64,000 bases of DNA from Aureobasidium sp. EXF-3400 (taxonomy: Eukaryota > Ascomycota > Dothideomycetes > Dothideales > Saccotheciaceae). A program made the translations under genes and the position numbers. The first letter of the stretch is position 1. Every line of letters starts with the position of its first letter. Shown one piece after another: positions 32,862 through 45,236 of this stretch. The stretch spans positions 1 through 64,000 of the forward strand of contig SWBL01000215.1 in NCBI GenBank assembly GCA_024195585.1, given 5' to 3'. A model generated the notes under the pieces. It saw only the letters and a list, made by a program, of their open reading frames with translations. It ran no database searches and was not told where the DNA came from.

Positions 32862-33946
32862 ATGTTCGGAAGCAGCAACACCTTCGACCCCAACACCGAC
32901 ATTCCTGATCTCTCAGGCAAGGTATTGTTTACAATGTGAACGAATCAACCTTTCGCTAAACATCACAGGTCTATGTCGTGACAGGAGGATCTGCCGGTAT
33001 CGGTTTCGGTATCTGTGCCCACATTCTTCAGCACAACCCTGCCGCCCTCTATCTTCTCGGCAAGAAGGAGGAGCACATCGAACAGGCCGTTGAACAACTT
33101 AAGGAATATGGCGACGTTTCAAAAGTCCACACTAAGCAGATCGAACTCGAAGACTTGAAGCAGACGGATCAAGTAGCCAAGGAACTGGCTTCGAAACTCG
33201 ACAGGCTTGACGCTCTCATCTGTAACGCTGGACTTGGTGTTGGAGTCTTCAACCTCACCAAGGACAACATCGACTCTCACATGCAGGTCAACCACATCTC
33301 GCAATTCCACCTGGCCCAGACTCTGCTCCCTCTGCTTCAAAGAACTCCTGATTCTCGTCTTGTTCTGCAATCCTCGGACCTCCATCGTGGAATCAGTGAT
33401 GTCAAGTTCGAGTCTGTCGAGGAGATCAATCAAGACATTGGTCCCATGATGCTCTACAACAGGACCAAACTGGCTCAGGTTCTCTATATTCGTGCTCTGG
33501 CAGCCCGCAAGGAGAAAGGTCAGCTAGGTTTCGACGCCGACATGAGCGCTGGACCATTCTTGAACGCCACGCATCCTGGCGGTGTTCAGACCGACCAGCA
33601 GAAGCAGGCTGTCGATGCTTATGGAACTCTCGGTAAGATTGGTGTTGCAGCAGTGAAGCCTTTCTTGAAGGACCCTGTCGATGCTGGATGTCGCCCAGCC
33701 CTCTTTGCAGCAACCAGCGAAGACATCGTCAAGGATAGTGTTCAAGGACAATATGTAAGTTCGGGTGGATTCCAAACTGTGCGAATGTCTGCTGATAGAA
33801 CCTAGATTATACCCGATCGCAAAATCACTGATCCTTCAAGCCAGGCTTGCGACCAGCAGCTTGGTGAGAACTTGTGGCAGCTGACTGAGAAGATCATTGT
33901 AAGCAAGTTGGGCAATGCGGTACCATACAAGCTCCAGTACGCTTAG
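32862..33946 (+). CDS. Short-chain dehydrogenase/reductase
   Basis: Three exons (32862-32921, 32969-33754, 33806-33946) with introns of 47 and 51 nt encode 328 aa. The Rossmann glycine motif TGGSAGIGFG (about 26-35) is split from its start by intron 1. NAG (about 104-106) and the catalytic pair YNRTK (Tyr about 182, Lys about 186) are present, as is a Ser in VLQSSD. The layout resembles retinol dehydrogenase/WWOX-like fungal SDRs using NADP(H). The small first exon (20 codons) is supported by the conserved spacing to the Gly motif. The substrate is unknown. Confidence 0.87.
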
Positions 33947-34988
33947 TGGCGTGAGGAGCCTTCTACGAAGAAATGAAATCGTCGAGCAACTTTATCATTG
34001 TGGCAAGGAGATTAAGCAGGATTAATCAGACGAATTATACGTTCACTAGCTTATGAGTATCAGAATTGAACACCCGTTACGAAGAGGACTCAGTGACACA
34101 GAGCGAATGATGATAAACCAGTGATCCTGATAAACAAATCAGGAAGACACCACTAACCTCCAAGTGAAGCATCAAGGCCATCCCTCCTTCCCACTACTTG
34201 CCTTCATTTGCTCTCATCACAATATAATCCAGTGAACTCCATCGTCTCTCAGCAAATCGGCAAATTGGCCCAATTGGATAACCACACCATTTGCGATAAA
34301 ACTCATAGAAAGTTTCCGTGGACTGAAGGTCATCTGTTCGACCCTCATGGCAGGCGGAAACTTTCTCTGACTTGTAAAGGTAGAAGACTTTACAAGCGGA
34401 AAAGGGGGTTTTCCCAAGGCGCGCAACAGCGGCTTGGTTTTTTGCTTACTTTTGTGCAAGTGGTGTGTTCAACTCTTGCTCGCTTTGGACATGCAACCTC
34501 AAGCACCCTTACTCGGATAAGTGCCGGTGTGGGATGTTGTGACTGTATATGCTGCCAACGATGACTTCTGACAACCAAGTTGACGAGCAAAGACCCAAGA
34601 ATCAGAAATTAGAGAGACCGAATGTGCGAAACCAAAGTCCTCTAACCATTGAACGGGCTATCAAAAATCAAAAAGGCAACTCCATCATCTAAAGTGCTCA
34701 TCCTGGAAGAGAAAAAGAAAGAAGATAACCCCATCATAACCATCCTCATCATCCCCATCATCCTGACCATCGTCCCCATGTACCTCCCTGCTCATAACCT
34801 CCGATCCCCAGGCATAAAGTCTTTTCTCTTTCTAACCTACAAAAAAAACTCTGTTCTGTCTCCAAAAGTTGTAGTTTGTAAGGTGAGTTCTGTCCCAGCA
34901 GATCTCATATTCTTTTTCTCATATATTGTTTTTTGCGTGTAGGTGTGTGTGAATGTAAAGTTGTTGTTCTCGTTTCGGTAATCGCAGA
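33947..34988. other. Convergent intergenic region
   Basis: Just over 1 kb between the SDR and GH71 3' ends. A CATC-rich run lies near 34738-34790. No gene was supported. Confidence 0.4.
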
Positions 34989-36526
34989 TCAAGAAGAGTA
35001 AGAAGGACCTCTGTTGACGCCTTCGCCGCAGAGTTCGACGTGAGCGTTGAAGTTGCTCCAGCTCTGTGAAAGTAGAATTGTCAGTATGAGTTGCGTTTTG
35101 TAAGAGGTGAAAGGTCAACTTACGCAAGAAGCTGTGATAGGCATGCTGCCCTTTGAATACTGAACGAGCGAACCGTTTCTGTTGATGCTGACCTCAGGGG
35201 AGGTACCAGATCCAAGGTTTGAAGGGAAAGGAACCATAGAGAGAGCGGGACCAGAAGAATCAGCCTCGAACTCCCAGTACTGGTTTGCGCCTACACTGAT
35301 GGAAATGGTGGCCTTGTCCTTGACCAAAGCCCAAGCGAACACTGCATCGACAGGGTAATTCTGGTTCTTGATCTTGCTGGAGGAGCCGCCGTAACATGCT
35401 GCAGCCTTGGGGTGTACGCGGTACCAGTAGACGACTTGATCCATAGTGATAGTGGGAGCCTTGCCGTTCTTCCACCAGTTCAGGTAGTACTTTGCCATGA
35501 CACGCCAAGGAGCGTGGTTCATGCCATCGACATAGTTTTGCATGCCGTTGCTGTAGGTGACATAGTCGGTAGCACTGGTGTTGGTCATGCTGGGAAGATC
35601 GCGCAGGTAGTGTGATTCGCAAAAGTCGTTCCAGGTGAGTACTTCGATAATGTCGGGGGAGAACTCGTTGGTGGCGATGGTTTGGAGACGCTGAGCGAAG
35701 AGTGTGTCCGAGTAGGCGACCCAGGAGTCGGAAGCGATGCCGTTGTTGAGATCCTTGTATTGCCAGGGAGAGACGGCCATGATGTAGGGTCCAGTCTTTC
35801 CATTCTTGGTGAGTGCAGCCTTGAATGCCTCGTCTGCTGTGCAAGTCATGTTCGAGTCCATGAGAGGCCATGCTTGCCCTGTAGAGTTATTAGCCAGTGT
35901 TAGAAGGTGGACTTGTGAGATCACGTACAGTTGAAGTAGCCGTCAATGGCAGGATAATCACTCATCATCTTGGCGGCAGACTTCTGAGCATCGGTCTGAG
36001 CAGCCTGTGCGTAAGAGACAAGGGCGGGAGCCAGAGTGATAGGGCTGCCCGCGCTCTTGCAAGAGTTCTTGAGGTTCTGGAAGAACTGGTTTCCATAAGC
36101 ATTGTTGTTATCACCACCATAGGTCGAGACGAGGACGTTGGTGTTCCAGCGCATGGTGGCAGAGCTGCCAGAGTGCTTAGTGATCATATCAGTCATGAAA
36201 GTTGTGTTCCAGAAAGTGTTGCAGGTAGTGTAGCTCATGTCGAAAGAGAACATGAGCTTGAAGCCGGTCTTCTCGGCAGCGTGGAAAGCATCGTCGATGC
36301 GGCTGACCTGCCATGAGCGGCTAGGCGAGTTGCAGTCAGGGGGAATCCAGTTGAGAGAGAAGCCGTCGATACCGGCGCTCTGAGCAGTCTTCATGTCAGT
36401 CATCCATTGTCCCACAGTGTAGGCGTAGGAGTTGTCGAGCATGAAGTGCGCAACAACAGACTTCGCGGCAACAAGGTGGACGTTGATAGCAGCAAGTGCC
36501 AATGTGGCCCAGAACTTGGAGAACAT
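34989..36526 (-). CDS. GH71 alpha-1,3-glucanase (mutanase), secreted
   Basis: Three exons (36526-35929, 35878-35124, 35063-34989) with introns of 50 and 60 nt encode 475 aa. The last exon is only 25 codons (SWSNFNAHVELCGEG...). Intron 1 removal restores the GH71 phrase YFNWQAWP. An N-terminal signal peptide (LALAAINVHLVAA, cleavage about 21) leads to KSVVAHFMLDN, the usual start of the mature family. DGFSLNW, MFSFDMSY and WNDFCESHY are other family blocks; acidic residues in the last two are likely catalytic-site residues. No CBM24 module is seen, so this is a short form. It should hydrolyse alpha-1,3-glucan of fungal walls, for remodelling or attack. Confidence 0.92.
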
Positions 36527-38660
36527 CTTCGAGTAGTCGGAAGGCTTTTACTGAGGTTGAAAGAAGAATTTTTGTTGAAAACAACGCAGGCGCTTTGCAA
36601 TGTCGATTTGCGTGAAGAGAGTGAAGCAAAAGGAGTGGCACACTACTATCAAAGCAGTGCAAGGGATGTCAAAGGAGTGACTGAATGAATGGAAAGGCGT
36701 AAACGCCAAAGCAAAGGCTGTATAGAGGGCAAATTGACCAAGAGAATGAAGGTACAAAAGCAAGGGAAGGGATGCACACCTACAAGGGCTATATACAAAG
36801 TCTACAGATAGTCCAGGGAGGCAACCAGCATCCCGACTCCACACCCGAGAATGCCATGCTCCCGAGTTTGATTGCGCTGCCGTTACTCGCAAACCGGTTG
36901 GTTCGGAAGGAGAGAGAGGGATGGGGACTCCAGAACTGGTGCAGCAGACAGTTGTCGGGAGGACCCGCATCTGGTGTATCAGACATAGAAGGCTGCATGA
37001 GATGCAAAAGCGTTTCAGGAGCCGCGAAGCTGTTTACCCATTGCCGTGCTTCCAGAGCCACATCGAATCACAGCTATACCGTCTCGTCGAGTTCGACACA
37101 ATCTTGTACGGCAGACGACAGAGACTTCGCATGTACGCTTCGGTCCGTAACCAGGGAAGGCACACCTCATGACAAACGAACTCGGCGTTGATATTGTATG
37201 GGTGAAGAAAATCATGCGGCGTCCAGCGCATGCATCAAAGGTCGCACGCTGTTATTACTGGCCCCATATCAACCATATCTGTGGGTCTTCAAATCGATTT
37301 TCTTATACACGGAGGTCCAGATCCCGACGGTGTTGCCCTAGTAGGGTATAGACATCAGGCGGACAGATGTACTAAGCGCTGGTGTACTGCTTTGCAAGAT
37401 TGCTGTCAACCGCCAAGCTCTGAGCGCAAACAACCATCACCCACACACATCCCGCAGAAGCGCATCACATCTGCTACCAAACGCACGTCAACACACCTGG
37501 TGTTTCAGATACACCCTATTGCGACGTTTTCGCCCCGAGCCTAGCCCTAGCCAATCTTCGGGCCCTCGAGACATGTGGGATGGTGATACAAGCGCTGACT
37601 CAGTCTTCAAGATGACCATCAACAAGTCATCTTGGACGACTTGGAGTTGCAGTCTGCAACGATAGACATGTGTCCTGTAATGCAGCTTGTATTAGATGCG
37701 CATGCCCTACTTCCAAGTTACAGGGATCACGACTACCCGGTCGTCGAGGGACCCGATCGACTACAGGGAGAGCGTTTGCCATCTCGAATTGACTACTCCT
37801 AAAAATTTGCACCAAGAGATTTCTCTGTTGCATCTCATTCAGCTACCGGCCGTCCTTTTCTCCCTCATGACGGAGTTCGAGGAGCCGAGCAGGAGTGGAG
37901 CACTTGAGAGAAAAAAGGTTGGCCCGACTCATGCATAGAGACCCACCAAGTCGAGAGGACCCCTGTTCTCCGGCAGAGTGATGGGCTGTAGCCCAAAGGT
38001 GCCTTGCAGCAACGTGGGAGTGACAGTCCTTGTACTAACTGCCACCTGAGTATCACTTGCATTGGAAGTTATAGGCGAGTAAACAGCCTCACATACTATC
38101 ATTTCGCGATACCCGTACATCGAATATCATCTGGCTACCTCAGCAGGACGTAGTCAAGTGCAAGTTGCTCACCGCGATCTCATGCAGCCAGTTGAACATG
38201 CAGTAGATGACACGACTAAGAAAACAGACAAATTTGCAGCATGCAAGTGGGCTTGCGACCGTTCGACTTTGGTGATGTAGTGTAATGCATCCGACCTCCT
38301 TTTCTTTGGATTCTGATTTCTCGCTCACCAACGGTCCTGATCAAGCGTAGCATGGCATGCTTCTGTTATTTCCCTGATTCCCTTGGTGGTGTTTGCTCTC
38401 GGAATGATGAGTGATGTTGCGGATGGATACTGAGCGCCGAAGAACAAACACTCTTTGAATGCTTCTAGTTGTAAACTGATACATTGCTATTGAGAAGCAG
38501 GATAGTGTCTACCAAGAGTTGCCAGTTCATTGGCTCTCGATTGGTTGTTGTATGCTATCCATGTTGATAGTCACCTGTTGCTGTGTTGTTGCAAAGGGAG
38601 GATGTGAGCCATTGATCGATCTTCCATAACACTTGATAGTGCACTTGATGACGGTCGTGC
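36527..38660. other. 2.1-kb region without a supported gene
   Basis: It holds the GH71 promoter (a CTATATA lies at about 36790) and unclassified DNA. Frames are short and overlapping, and no domain was recognised. Confidence 0.4.
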
Positions 38661-39278
38661 TCAATGCCCGAGCTCCTCCTTCCGTTTCTTCAACCCTGCC
38701 ATCGATGATACATCCTCATAGCCTTTGGGCATTACATCCGAGCCATTCATGTAGCATGGGTTGCATTGATAGTGCTCGGCGTCATGGCTGACCCACCATA
38801 ATTTGTGAGCACTCCCATACCTAGGTATCAGACAAGTACTGCAAGCGTGCTGAACCTTGTCTTCGTAAAGGACGGGCCTGAAAGTTTTCCAAGGCAGACG
38901 CTCACGCACCCATGCATGCGTCCTTACGGTGTCTGTGAGCCATACCCTAAACTTGTACTCTGGATCCTCACGGTATCTTTGCTATCTGGCTTGACGATTT
39001 TTCAGGAGCCTTTGCTGGTACTCTTCCTCAGTCAGGCTTGCTTTGTACTTTGCCATTGCTTTCTGAGCAGCCTGTTGTCGAACGAGCGCATACTCTGGAT
39101 CAGTCCGACGTTTCATGCGATAGTATTGGGCATGTTTCTCAAGTCTGATTTTCTTCTTCTCCGGATCGGATGGATGCTCCTTCAATGGGCGGAACGAAGA
39201 AAACACCCTCGAGGTGCTAGATAAGGATAACACAGTCGATTTGCAGACTCTGACCGCTTTCCAAAGATGTTGTGCCAT
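38661..39278 (-). pseudogene. Conserved-looking ORF interrupted by one in-frame TAG
   Basis: From the ATG at 39278 (MAQHLWKAVR) 98 codons run to a TAG at 38984-38982. The same frame then continues without another stop for 106 codons to TGA at 38661. The part before the TAG is Arg/Lys/Gln-rich and helical, with HPSDPEKKKIR and KRRTDPEYA. The part after begins QRYREDPEYKFRVW, echoing the earlier RTDPEYA phrase, and includes two CxxC-type pairs (CSTC, CNPC) with RYGSAHKLWWVSH between them, suggesting a zinc-ribbon-like fold. Possible explanations are a single nonsense change (CAG to TAG), stop readthrough (context TAG CAA), or a sequencing error. The family is not named. Confidence 0.55.
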
Positions 39279-40042
39279 AGGTTCGATGTTGTTGTTTGAG
39301 GAAGTTTTCCGCGGTCTGCAGCAAAAGGAAATAGAGCTTCGATAGCAGAAGAGCACAAAACCCAAGCCGAATACTCCGTATCTCAGGAGCGATAGACAAG
39401 GGTTGGCGGATTGAGTTGTTTGTGTATCAAATGAGATGCGGGAAAGTGGAAGCGATGGGTGTAAACTGTGGCCGGGGTTAGATTTCGGGCCGAGATGCCT
39501 CAGGGCTACTCACGAGCCTCGAACACCGACATCTAGAATTATTTTGACACGCAGTTTGTACTTTTGCTCTTCGTGAGATCACACGCTCTCAACTTAGTTT
39601 GCTGATAGATGTAAGGTCAAACCACGCGAAACAGAGACAAGATGAAGATAGATGGAGATATGTTTGAAAAGTCTTGATTGACAGCAAGCAGCTGTGGTAG
39701 ACACGGACCTGATAGCCTCGGTCATTTTGACAGATTGCCAGTGGTATACTACAAAAAAAAGTTCTAGGGGTTGTAAAATCTGGGTGAAAGCCTAGGCATT
39801 GCCCTGTGAAGAATCAAAGAAGAAGCAGGGCGCCGATGCAATAATTACGCGCTGCTTAGAGGAAGAATTGAAGATGGAAAGATTGGGAAAGAACCCTGAC
39901 AAAAAAATCCCCTCAAAGTCCCAAATCATCGGTCATGGCTGTTCCGCAAACACCTTGTTACGCCGGCTTGATAGAAATCCCAAAGAAAACCTGAAAGATA
40001 AGAAAAAGGCCGAGAAATGGCCTGGGAGTGTTCGTACAACCC
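39279..40042. other. Spacer upstream of the interrupted ORF
   Basis: A 764-bp stretch between two minus-strand genes. A small open frame at 39799-40062 (+) is Lys-rich and lacks support. Confidence 0.35.
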
Positions 40043-42061
40043 TTAGAACAAAGGTGCCTTGACGTCCTGAACACCACGCTTGATGATGTCCTCGAGCTTC
40101 CAGCGAGGTGGTTGGTAAGTGGGGGTCTTGCCCTTTGCGAATTCTTCGCGGTGTTCCATCTCCTCGACGTTCATCAGACCATCGGGAATTGGGTCTCTGC
40201 CACCAGCAATACCGCTACTGAACTTGAGTTGCAGAATGTCGCCGGTCTGGTCGCAAGCTGCAAGAAGACGGTCCAAATCATCCTTAGTGTGGGCGGCAGA
40301 GACACAGAATCTGGCGCGAGAAGAGATGAGCGGTGTGGCAGGGTATCCAACGACGACGACAGCGATCTTGCGCTTGAGCATTTCGTGGGAGAAGGCGGGA
40401 ATCTTGGCGGGGTTGTACAGGAGCAGAGGAATAATAGGCGAATCGTCATGACCGTAGATGATGAAACCGAGACGCTTGAGTCCGAGACGAAGGTATCTTG
40501 AGTTGAAGGCCAATCTCTCGAGACGCTCTTGACCTTGTCCAGGAGCAATCTCACCGATGATCAAACGAAGAGCCGAAGAGATTTGAACCAGGACGGGAGG
40601 CGAAGGAGCCTCACCGAAGAGGGTTCCGGCGTTGGTCACACGAAGCTTGTCGATGAGGGCCTTGTCACCAGCAACGTAGCCACCGTTTGCGCCAAACGAC
40701 TTTGTGAAAGTGCCCATAAGAATGTCGACTTCAGCAGGATCAATACCGAAGTAATCGCAGATACCTCTACCTTGCATACCGAGAGCACCGATGGAGTGAG
40801 CCTCGTCGACGAACAAGTTGAACTTGTATTTCTTCTTGAGAGCGACGATTTCGGGGAGGTTGCACATGGTGCCTTCCATCGAGTAGAGACCCTCAACAGC
40901 AACGAGAATCTTCTTCCAGGGACGGTGAGTGCGGGGCTGGCCTTGGGAGATTCTCTCACGAAGAACACGCTCCAAGTCGCTGACGTTGTTGTGCTTGAAC
41001 ATTTCGATGACAGCACCTGAAAGTCTGGCACCGAAGCGGATGGACGAGTGGTTGAGCTCGTCAGAGATGATAAGACAGCCCTTTCCGACGAGCGCAGGGA
41101 AAGTGGTGGCATTGGTACCGAAACCCATGGAGAAGATGGTTGCTGATTCCTTTCCAACAAACTTGGCGACCAGGTTCTCGACTTCGACGTGGAGCTCAGA
41201 AGTACCAGCGTCACCTCTGGGACTGGCGAAGCTGACACCGTACTTCTTGGTAGCGACCTCTACAGCATCTGCGCACTCTCCCTCAGATTGGGCGAAACCG
41301 AGGTAGTTGTAGGAACTCATGTTGAGGGTTTCGGTGGTAGTGCCCGTCATCTTGAAACTCAGGTTGAAGTCGTCAGACTTGCGGTCGAGCAGAGTGATGA
41401 ATCTACCGGGCACTCCAGTAATGGGGCGTCTGAAGCAGTCGTTGATGCGCAGTTGCAGTCTGCGGATGTAGAAGTTATCGAAATCGCTGTTCAGCGGTGC
41501 ATATCCGTCTCGTGCCGACAGGTGCTTGTACTGCTCCTGCTTGAAGCGCTTGCCGAAGAAGTCGCGTACGTGGCCGAAGATGATGAGAACGAGATAACTG
41601 AAGTAGGTGGTCAGGAGGAAGTAGTAGGGCGGGGTGTCCTCGATGGGTTCGGGGAAGGCTTGTCCATCGTGACGACTCGAGTAGCGGTGCTCTTGCGAGC
41701 CGAGGGGACCAAAAGCGGCGTGTGCCTTTGCAATGCGGCGGGCCTCTTCGGGTGAAGGGGGTTGGAAGAGGGTCATTGGCCTCTCCTCGATCTTGCTCTT
41801 CTCGCCAGTAGCGGTGGTGAGGTTGATTGTGGGCAGCGACAGAGTGGCACGGTTGACTTGAGGCGAGGGAGGACGGCGGGTCGCGTTCTGGGGGTTCGGG
41901 TGCAGAGAAGACGACTTGGGGGAGGAGAAGAAGCTGGCGATGCGGTTGGCGGGCTTTGTGGCAGGCGACTTGAAGGTTTGGAGAGAGTTCTTTTCGCTCA
42001 GCGCATCGACTGAGGGTGAGGGAGAATTCGCGACAAAGGGATTGATGGTGCGTATCGGCAT
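40043..42061 (-). CDS. LCB2: Serine palmitoyltransferase subunit 2
   Basis: One exon of 672 aa. The alpha-oxoamine synthase core is clear: NMSSYNYLGFA, SPRGDAGTSELHVEVE, DELNHSSIRFG, VDEAHSIGALG, and the PLP-lysine motif GTFTKSFGANGGY (Lys about 449). A membrane helix precedes the core (about 145-165, FLLTTYFSYLVLIIFG). The N-terminal 120 residues are Ser/Pro-rich and make the protein about 110 aa longer than yeast Lcb2. With Lcb1 it condenses serine and palmitoyl-CoA at the ER, the first step of sphingolipid synthesis. Start ATG: MPIRTINPF. Confidence 0.95.
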   Translation of the reverse strand: MPIRTINPFVANSPSPSVDALSEKNSLQTFKSPATKPANRIASFFSSPKSSSLHPNPQNATRRPPSPQVNRATLSLPTINLTTATGEKSKIEERPMTLFQPPSPEEARRIAKAHAAFGPLGSQEHRYSSRHDGQAFPEPIEDTPPYYFLLTTYFSYLVLIIFGHVRDFFGKRFKQEQYKHLSARDGYAPLNSDFDNFYIRRLQLRINDCFRRPITGVPGRFITLLDRKSDDFNLSFKMTGTTTETLNMSSYNYLGFAQSEGECADAVEVATKKYGVSFASPRGDAGTSELHVEVENLVAKFVGKESATIFSMGFGTNATTFPALVGKGCLIISDELNHSSIRFGARLSGAVIEMFKHNNVSDLERVLRERISQGQPRTHRPWKKILVAVEGLYSMEGTMCNLPEIVALKKKYKFNLFVDEAHSIGALGMQGRGICDYFGIDPAEVDILMGTFTKSFGANGGYVAGDKALIDKLRVTNAGTLFGEAPSPPVLVQISSALRLIIGEIAPGQGQERLERLAFNSRYLRLGLKRLGFIIYGHDDSPIIPLLLYNPAKIPAFSHEMLKRKIAVVVVGYPATPLISSRARFCVSAAHTKDDLDRLLAACDQTGDILQLKFSSGIAGGRDPIPDGLMNVEEMEHREEFAKGKTPTYQPPRWKLEDIIKRGVQDVKAPLF

Positions 42062-44052
42062 GGCTCGAGGAAGCGTGCTCCTGCACGATTAGGGATTAGA
42101 ATTATGTGGATAGAAAGGCGGCGGCCAAAAGTAAGAGCAAGAGCAGGCAGACAAAAACGACAACAAGGGCGGACAATCGAGAGGTTGGGCGGACGCTGAA
42201 CTCGGGGGCTTGTGATGGCTGATTAAAGGGGAACGGCCATGACGGAACGACCTCTTATGCGCGCCAAGTGCATCATTCGGAACGTGGCGGAGAAGCCATC
42301 TGTAAGCCTTTTTTGCAATTTGTTTTGCTGCCGCGCCCGTCCAACAAATCGTGATGTGCCCGCTGCATCGCCCTGCCGTGCTCAATTGTCCTGTCTCGTT
42401 GCCGGAATGCAGCCGTCATGCACAATCGAGCTCAAACTGTGCCTATCGCAACACTGACGTACCTTTTGCGGTCAGAGCCACGATTCACGCTCGTCTGAAG
42501 TTGCGAAACCTGTTGCAGACGTTTGATCTCGCAAAGCCAATCTAGCGCCTCTTTCGTGTCCTGTGCCTGGCGATCGAGCTGTCGTGTCGTGTCGTAGGGA
42601 AACGGTGATATCGAGGAATGGTCGAAGAGTCCAGAGGTTCAAGATTGCGAGAGGCGCCGAGTATCAATGATAAATGCTCGCCAAATTGATGGTCAGGGCG
42701 TTAGCAACCAACAGCTCTTTGATTGGGAGACCCTCAGGGGTCAACATGTCAACCACCCGGCATCCGGTATGCCTTTGTGCCGATCCTAGCGCCTCTCGCT
42801 CCGATCGCTCTCATTTGCCTGCGAACAAATCAATTCTCCGATCCTGTCAATATCCAACACGAACTACCTCCGTGGCCACCCCGTTCACCTGTTACACACT
42901 TGCCTTCTTTGCAAATGAACTCGACTGTCCGTAAACAATACGCAACCAAAGTGGTCCCGACAGCAGGGCTTGTTGACCTGCGCCGTAATTCTGTACGAGT
43001 CTAGCCTGCGTTTCACGGCATCGGCCAAAGTGTCAACAAACCACGCATGCACCCGCCGCAATCATACCGACGGCACTCGAGAACGTTGGAGACGATAATT
43101 TGACCATTTCTCTCCCACCCAAGTTTCGAACATTGAAAATTCTACTCTCGACACAACGTTCAGAAACAGACGTCTCGCAAATCGTGAAACGAAGAGTCAT
43201 GCCGATTTGACCCTGTGGGCGGAAGGAAGCACTCCGTGGACGCCTGACATCCCCGCGATGTTTCGTGCATGGTCGTATATGCACATCTCTGTACTTCCGT
43301 TCTACGAGTAGCCGTGGTAATCCTACTCTCATACTTCGACACCCGCAGGCTTGCGAGTGTGTCGAATCTTTCCGGCCACAGTTAAAGGAAGGCAAAAAAA
43401 AGCAGCAGAAGAACACGGACTGCTGACCGAAGTAAAGGTGCAGAGAGTGCGCCAACGCAAACCAGACTCTCGTGCCAGACTGATTTCCTTCAGCGTACAG
43501 TTCCACCAGATTGATCGTTTTAACGCACAAGTCTTTTTCAACCAGGGTCTTGCTCAGAGGGAGCCGTAATCGAACATCAAGTGTTCTGACAGACATACAG
43601 CCAGTTACACCTAGTTGCTCTCTCACAACAATTTAGAGCGGCATCGTAATCTAGAGTGATTCAAGATGGTGTCCACACCATAGAGGTGTTCATAGGCAGC
43701 CATCCGGCTTACATCTCAAGGGTCAGCATTTTGTGTCTCAAACCTACTGTGTAGTTGTGTAGAGTGACTCAAATCTGCTTGATGGTCTTTGTAATGAAGG
43801 AGATTTCGTGAACAGGTCGCAATTGCGTCCAAGTGAAGAGCACAAATAGGAAGGAACAAACAGTTGATTCTCGCTGGCTCGCTGGTAACCACCTTCTTCT
43901 TCGCAGCTTCCTTCCTAACTTCGCTCACTTTTCCTGATCACAACAAACGCGGCGCCATCCATCTCGTCTATCGAACTTCACCGCGCTTTCTATCCACGCA
44001 GGCATTCCACTCTTCACAGCTTGCGCGCCATCGAACCTTGTTTCTCCTAACC
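42062..44052. other. 2-kb divergent intergenic region
   Basis: It lies between the divergent LCB2 and 44053 genes. No domain-bearing frame was seen. TCGTGTCGTGTCG lies near 42583. Confidence 0.4.
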
Positions 44053-45236
44053 ATGGCAAACACCACCGCTGCCATTGTTTGGTATGTTCGCCTTCGTGTG
44101 CTATCACCAGTTCATCATGTTCGCTGACATCCCACCGTAGGGGTATACCAGTCAAGCCTGCAGACCTTCTCTGTAACCTTGACGCATTCCGCAAGGCTGC
44201 TCCCACTATTCACACCCTTCGCCTGTGCAACCAATTCGGTAAAGGCGAGAACGCTGGAATCATCAAACTTCCCAAAGAACTCATTGAATTCATCGGAGAC
44301 GAGATTCTCACTTCATCTCGTCAAGAAGAAACACGCGCTGGTCACGAATGGGCCAAGAAATATCGCTGCTTTGAGGGAACATGTTGTCCACGCGATCACC
44401 TGGACAAGGAGCATCAAATGCCATACTGTGACGCTCAAGTACAGGACGCTGAAATGGGACTTTTTGAGGACCATCCTGAGTGGCAAACAGAAGATGGTCT
44501 CAAGCTTCCTGAAAACTACGATGATCTTCTCGAGGAAGCCATGGCTGAAGAGCTCGACATGTATGCAGGAGATTATTATTGGGAAGTCTGCAGCGACAAC
44601 AAATTCAGTTGGCAGTACAATCTTCGCAAGCACATGGAGAATGATGGCAACAGCGATGTATGTACACGGTCTAGAAAAAGCGGGGACTAGGACTAACCAA
44701 CGCTCTAGGTCCTGCGCAAGCACTTTGGCTTGGACACCTTCTTCATGTACGAGAATCTTGACACTTCCACCATCCAGTATCTGGAAAGAACCGACACGCG
44801 CTACTCTTTCGGCGGATCTGAGACCCAGAAAGCGACCATCTGCTACCTTATCTTGCCATCGCAGACTGCAAAATGGGATACACGCCTTGATGATTCGATT
44901 GGCGATTACTACGGTAAATCGGCAAACTCTATGCTCGTTGATCGCAGCTCGTTGGACCTGTCCGAGGAACACCAGCGACGCTTCGCTCGAGCAATGCTAA
45001 GACTCGCCTTGAAACCGTCAGTACACCCATCTCAGCTACAGAAGAATCTGTCTGCAAATTCTACCTTTGGTAAACTTCCATCGCCAAAGCAAGCTCCCAT
45101 CTCTTCAACAAACAAAAAAGTGTCTAAGAAGGAGAACGCGGAGAGAGACGCTGTCACCACAAGTCGTATCAACAGTCTGGAGCAGAGCCAGTGGCCAAAG
45201 TTGATGCTCCTGGCCAGTCAAACCGTTTCCGAGTAA
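44053..45236 (+). CDS. Hypothetical protein with F-box-like segment
   Basis: Three exons (44053-44081, 44141-44657, 44709-45236) with introns of 59 and 51 nt give 357 aa. The first exon is only 29 nt; its donor GTATGT and in-frame join (AIVWGIPVKPADLL) support it. GIIKLPKELIEFIGDEIL (about 55-72) looks like the first helix of an F-box. Two Cys-containing segments follow (CFEGTCCPRDHL, MPYCD). The middle is acidic (EDHPEWQTEDG, EEAMAEELDMY). The C-terminal 100 aa are basic and low in complexity. Adaptor function in an SCF ligase is only a guess; no LRR or WD repeats are seen. Confidence 0.6.

Noticed and set aside
34250..34360. tRNA-like words (TGGCCCAATTGGATAA and CTGTTCGACC)
   Set aside because: The T-stem does not pair (ATCTG against CTCAT) and no acceptor or anticodon stem forms.
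38910..39060. Intron that would remove the TAG in the interrupted ORF
   Set aside because: The only in-frame choice is a 72-nt GTACAA..CAAAG intron. It has a weak donor and a branch-like CTGAC far from the acceptor, and it would delete coding-like sequence.
40529..41306. Long + strand frames
   Set aside because: They are antisense shadows of the conserved LCB2 core.
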